A DNA stretch of 15,927 bases. Origin: an uncultured Gammaproteobacteria bacterium. GTDB lineage: Bacteria > Pseudomonadota > Gammaproteobacteria > Xanthomonadales > Xanthomonadaceae. Below the pieces are notes generated by a model. It did no database searches and was not told the origin of the DNA. It saw nothing but the letters and a program-made list of their open reading frames with translations. Position numbers and translations under genes: made by a program. Below are positions 13,363 through 15,927 of this stretch, in pieces. The DNA lies in the NCBI GenBank assembly GCA_946885735.1, contig CAMPGW010000068.1, positions 1-15,927 on the forward strand. The letters are read 5' to 3'. Numbering within the stretch: the stretch's first letter is position 1; every line of letters begins with the position of its first letter.

Positions 13363-15195
13363 TTATCGCGCCGCCGGCGCGTCCGCGGCGACCGGTTGCA
13401 GGCAGGCCACCAGTGCACCGGGTCCGGCATGCGCACCGACCGCCGGGCCGGTTTCCGCCAGCCAGGCCTGCTCGCAATCCAGCCGCGCGCGCAGGGCCGC
13501 CAGCAGGCGCTCGCCATCGGCGAGGGCATCGCAGTGGCCGACGATCACCCGCCAGCGCTGGCGGGTGTCCACGCGGCGCGCGATGTAGCGCGCCAGTTTC
13601 TCTGGCACCTGGTGCTTGCCGATCAGTCCGCCGACCAGGCCGAGCTTGCCGGCCGGGGTCACCTTGGCGATCGGCGTCAGGCCCAGGCCCTGCACCAGCG
13701 GCTTGCCCCAGGCCGGCACGCGGCCGCCGCGCACGGCCATGGTGAGGTCGCGCGTCACCGCCCAGGTCAGCGTGCGTGGGCGCAACTGCTCGAGCAAGGC
13801 GACGATCTGCGCGGCGTCGCGGCCTTCCCGCGCCGCCTCGGCCGCGGCGATGCACAGCAGGGCCAGGCTGCCGGCCGCATTGGCGCTGTCGAACACGAAC
13901 GTGCGCTCGGGATGGCCGCGTTGCGCGGCGGTCTCCGCCGACTGCAGCGTGCCCGACACCGCGCGCGACACGCCCAGGTACACCAGCTGCGGATGGTGCG
14001 AGAGCAGGAACTCGAACTGGCGACGGAAATCGCCCGGCGAGGGCTGGCTGGTGCGCGGCAGCACAACCTCCTCGCGCAGCTTGCGGTAGAACTCCGCCGG
14101 CGTCAGCCCGACCTTGTCGAGGTAGTCCTGGTCGCCAAAGTTCAGGCGCAGCGGCACCACGTGGATGTTGAGCGCCTCGGCGATGCCCGGCGGCAGGTCG
14201 GCCGAGCTGTCGGTGATGATCGCCACGCCACCGCTGCCGGCCGCGGTGCGCGCCTGCGCGCGCATGTCGTCGGCCTTGGTGGATTCGACCCTCCCGAAGC
14301 GCGCCGCCGCGTCAAAAAGCGCCTGCGGGTCCGCCACGTGGGCATGCAGGCGCAGCCGCGAGTGCGAGCCGGCGACGACCACGCAGGACGCTCCGAGGTC
14401 GGCCACCGCCGCGCGCAGGCCGGCGCGGTCCAGGCCTTCGCCCAGCAGCAGGCATTCGCTGCACCAGCGGTGCTCGGGGTCGGCATCGAGCGCTTCCTCG
14501 TGCGCTTTCGCCGCCTCGAGGTCGGCCTCGGCCTCGGCCACCAGCGGTTCCTCGGTCAGCGTCCCGTTGGCGAGGTAGTCGCCGATGCCCTCGAGCAGGT
14601 CGACGAAGCCCTGGGCGCCAGCGTCCACCACGCCGGCGCGCGCCAGCACCGGCAACTGCCGCGGCGTGTCGGCGAGCGCGCGGCGCGCGCGCTCGAGCGC
14701 AGGGACGAACCACTCGCGCACGCTGGCCGCGCGCTGCGGTTGCAAGGCCTCGGCGAAGGCGGTGATGACGCTGAGGATGGTGCCTTCGCGCGGTTCGGCC
14801 AGGGCCAGCCGCGCCGAGCGCGATCCGGCCCGGACGGCCTCGGCGAGCCGCGCCGGATCCACCGCCCGCAGGTTGCCCAGGTGCTCCGCCACGCCGGTGA
14901 AGAACTGCGCCAGGATGGCGCCGGAATTGCCGCGGGCCCCGTCGATGGCGTCCTCGCCGACCCGCCGCATCAGCTCGCCCGCACCGGCCGTTCGCCGGCT
15001 GAGCGCGCCGGTCAGCACCGTGCCGAGGGTGAAGGCCAGGTTGGAGCCGGTATCGCCGTCGGGCACCGGGTAGACGTTGATCTTGTTGAGGCCGTCGCGA
15101 TCGGCGATCACCCGGCGCGCGCCGGCGATCAGCGCGCGGCGCAGTCCCGGGCCGCGGATGCGGGGCACGGCGGACTCCAGCAGCATCGAATTCAT
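13363..15195 (-). CDS. Fused DhaL (DAK2) - FakA middle - DegV protein, probable fatty acid kinase
   Basis: A 610-residue fusion. Residues about 15-210 are a DhaL/DAK2 ATP-binding domain with NVYPVPDGDTGSNL (Mg ligands Asp46, Asp48) and GARGNSG (86-92). Residues about 240-315 resemble the zinc-binding middle domain of FakA: WCSECLLL (Cys245), LRLHAHVADP (His284, His286) and DDMRAQ. Residues about 323-600 are a DegV/FakB lipid-binding domain with TDSSADLP, TSQPS (382-386), SRAVSGTL (Ser414), VRGGR (488-492) and GAHAGPG (His589). In Firmicutes, FakA phosphorylates fatty acid bound to a separate FakB, making acyl-phosphate. Here both are one chain and the separate FakA C-terminal domain seems absent. 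The ATG at 15195 is preferred; an ATG at 15235 would add 13-14 unconvincing residues. It leads the operon with plsY, the user of acyl-phosphate. Domain calls are firm; activity is inferred. Confidence 0.88.
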   Translation of the reverse strand: MNSMLLESAVPRIRGPGLRRALIAGARRVIADRDGLNKINVYPVPDGDTGSNLAFTLGTVLTGALSRRTAGAGELMRRVGEDAIDGARGNSGAILAQFFTGVAEHLGNLRAVDPARLAEAVRAGSRSARLALAEPREGTILSVITAFAEALQPQRAASVREWFVPALERARRALADTPRQLPVLARAGVVDAGAQGFVDLLEGIGDYLANGTLTEEPLVAEAEADLEAAKAHEEALDADPEHRWCSECLLLGEGLDRAGLRAAVADLGASCVVVAGSHSRLRLHAHVADPQALFDAAARFGRVESTKADDMRAQARTAAGSGGVAIITDSSADLPPGIAEALNIHVVPLRLNFGDQDYLDKVGLTPAEFYRKLREEVVLPRTSQPSPGDFRRQFEFLLSHHPQLVYLGVSRAVSGTLQSAETAAQRGHPERTFVFDSANAAGSLALLCIAAAEAAREGRDAAQIVALLEQLRPRTLTWAVTRDLTMAVRGGRVPAWGKPLVQGLGLTPIAKVTPAGKLGLVGGLIGKHQVPEKLARYIARRVDTRQRWRVIVGHCDALADGERLLAALRARLDCEQAWLAETGPAVGAHAGPGALVACLQPVAADAPAAR

Positions 15196-15276
15196 GTCCG
15201 CCGAAGTCTGACCGATGCGACGGTCGGCGGCCATGCTGCACCGCAACACGCCCGCCACGGCGAGCGCGGGCTGGGC

Positions 15277-15282
15277 TACACT
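15277..15282 (+). promoter_or_regulatory. Candidate promoter -10 box for the small secreted protein
   Basis: TACACT sits in GGGCTGGGCTACACTTGCCG, closely resembling the boxes before the Ser/Thr kinase (5558) and tRNA-Thr (8812). It lies 42 nt before the ATG at 15325 and 66 nt before the ATG at 15349. No clear -35 element is seen. Confidence 0.35.
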
Positions 15283-15348
15283 TGCCGATGCAACCCTTTG
15301 GCCCCTTCCGGTGTCAAAGAGTCCATGACCCGCGCCGAGACCGAACCG

Positions 15349-15591
15349 ATGCCCCGCCTGTTGCTGGCCCTGTGCCTGTATGCCGTCGCCGCCGTCGCCC
15401 TTGCCGGTCCCCCGGCCGCGGCCGACGACGTCTCGAGCAAGCCGGCCAAGCCTGCCGCCACCACGGCCACCACCGACAACGACGGCAGCGTAGCGGCACC
15501 CGCCTCGCCCGCGCCCAGTCGCGCCGGCTCCGCGAGCCGCGCCATCACCGCACCGCGCTGGCACAGCATGCTGCCCGGGATGATCCGCTGA
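15349..15591 (+). CDS. Small secreted protein of unknown function
   Basis: An 80-residue protein if translated from the ATG at 15349, where a GAGA lies 8 nt upstream. An in-frame ATG at 15325 would add 8 residues and has a poorer ribosome site. Residues 1-20 (MPRLLLALCLYAVAAVALAG) form a signal peptide. The middle is a disordered Ala/Pro/Ser/Thr/Lys stretch, and the protein ends in APRWHSMLPGMIR. I recall short xanthomonad proteins ending in a similar RWHS-LPGMFR motif, which suggests selection on the C-terminus, but I know no function. The gene is divergent from the DhaL-DegV gene and convergent with the PhoQ-like kinase, 16 nt away. The reverse-strand open frame over the same bases is a shadow. 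Confidence 0.6.
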   Translation: MPRLLLALCLYAVAAVALAGPPAAADDVSSKPAKPAATTATTDNDGSVAAPASPAPSRAGSASRAITAPRWHSMLPGMIR

Positions 15592-15600
15592 GGGAATCCG

Positions 15601-15623
15601 CCCGCCGCTAGAGCAGCGGCGGG
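15601..15623. terminator. Perfect GC-rich hairpin at the convergent gene junction
   Basis: CCCGCCGCT (15601-15609) pairs perfectly with AGCGGCGGG (15615-15623) around a 5-nt loop. It begins 9 nt after the stop of the small secreted protein and covers the last codons and TAG stop of the PhoQ-like kinase. There is no U-tract on either strand, so it may stabilise 3' ends or help termination rather than act alone. Confidence 0.4.
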
Positions 15624-15927
15624 AAGTGCACGGTGAAGCGCGCACCGCCGAGTTCGGCCGAGGTCTCCACCTTCAGTTCGCCGCGGTAGGCGCGCACGAT
15701 GTCCTGCACGATCGCCAGGCCGATGCCGTGGCCCTGCACGCGCTCGTCGCCGCGCACGCCACGCTGCAGCAGGCGCTCGACCTGCTCCTGCGGAATGCCG
15801 GGGCCGTCATCCTCCACCGCCAGGAACACGCCGGGACGGCGATTGCCGACCGCCGGCTCGGTCTTCACCGTCAGCAGCACGCGCTGGCGCGCCCACTTGA
15901 AGGCGTTCTCCAGCAGGTTGCCCATCA
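15608..15927 (-). CDS. phoQ: PhoQ-like sensor histidine kinase, C-terminal part (cut by window edge)
   Basis: Only about 105 C-terminal residues are inside the window; the gene continues past 15927. They form most of a HATPase domain: N-box MGNLLENAFKWARQ, G1 box VEDDGPGIP, a lid with LLQRGVRGDERVQGHGIGLA (G2 box GHGIGLA), and a final strand GGARFTVHFPP. The RGVRGDER-x-x-GHGIGLA pattern and the Trp after the N-box resemble the PhoQ branch, whose kinases phosphorylate PhoP in response to low Mg2+ or cationic peptides. The stop is TAG at 15608-15610. The histidine box and sensor lie outside the window, so the PhoQ assignment is by resemblance. A response regulator gene would be expected upstream, beyond the edge. 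Confidence 0.75.
   Translation of the reverse strand, partial: MGNLLENAFKWARQRVLLTVKTEPAVGNRRPGVFLAVEDDGPGIPQEQVERLLQRGVRGDERVQGHGIGLAIVQDIVRAYRGELKVETSAELGGARFTVHFPPLL

Noticed and set aside
13396..15591. A 731-residue plus-strand open frame
   Set aside because: It is antisense to the DhaL-DegV gene, with Arg/Ala/His-rich composition typical of GC-rich shadows. Only its last 80 residues (15349-15591), past that gene, make a plausible secreted protein.

Overview
The window is about 16 kb of very GC-rich, tightly packed bacterial chromosome. Gene content and protein style point to a gammaproteobacterium of the Lysobacteraceae/Xanthomonadaceae (Lysobacter/Luteimonas-like): a HPII-type catalase, a degV-plsY-birA-coaX-SPOR run, a PhoQ-like kinase next to a tiny secreted protein, and a Ser/Thr kinase with TolB-like and TPR regions. 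This placement is by recognition, not by a search. There is no transposase, integrase, phage gene or CRISPR array, and no gene-free stretch longer than about 165 bases.

Layout. 26-820 (+) is a secreted lipoprotein of unknown function. 823-2272 (-) holds arginase and two small entericidin-like lipoproteins, with a strong terminator between the small genes. 2431-4827 (+) is a large-subunit catalase, divergent from arginase. 4852-5442 (-) is a secreted protein with an exact four-copy 30-bp repeat. 5606-8107 (+) is a membrane Ser/Thr kinase with a TolB-like/TPR sensor half. 8104-8769 (-) is a SRAP (YedK/HMCES) protein whose stop codon overlaps that of the kinase. 8827-8902 is tRNA-Thr(TGT), and 15 nt after it starts a membrane histidine kinase (8918-10516, +).

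15195 down to 10518 (-) is one compact apparent operon: a fused DhaL/DegV protein (FakA-FakB-like fatty acid kinase), plsY, birA, coaX and a SPOR-domain membrane protein. The genes are joined by a 7-nt gap or by GTGA, ATGA and TGATG overlaps. The window closes with a small secreted protein (15349-15591, +) and the 3' end of a PhoQ-like histidine kinase (15608 to the edge, -).

How the genes work together. The most coherent unit is the DhaL-DegV to PlsY pair. A fatty acid kinase makes acyl-phosphate and PlsY consumes acyl-phosphate to acylate glycerol-3-phosphate, so adjacency and fusion suggest a dedicated route from free fatty acid to lysophosphatidate. BirA and CoaX add biotin and CoA, two cofactors of fatty acid synthesis, so much of the operon can be read as lipid and cofactor supply. 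The catalase and the entericidin-like pair have a stress or stationary-phase flavour. I see no clearly novel defence or mobile system. The points most worth a second look are the fused fatty acid kinase, the predicted Cys-Tyr crosslink in the catalase, the non-canonical CoaX active site, the tandem entericidin pair and the tRNA-led histidine kinase.
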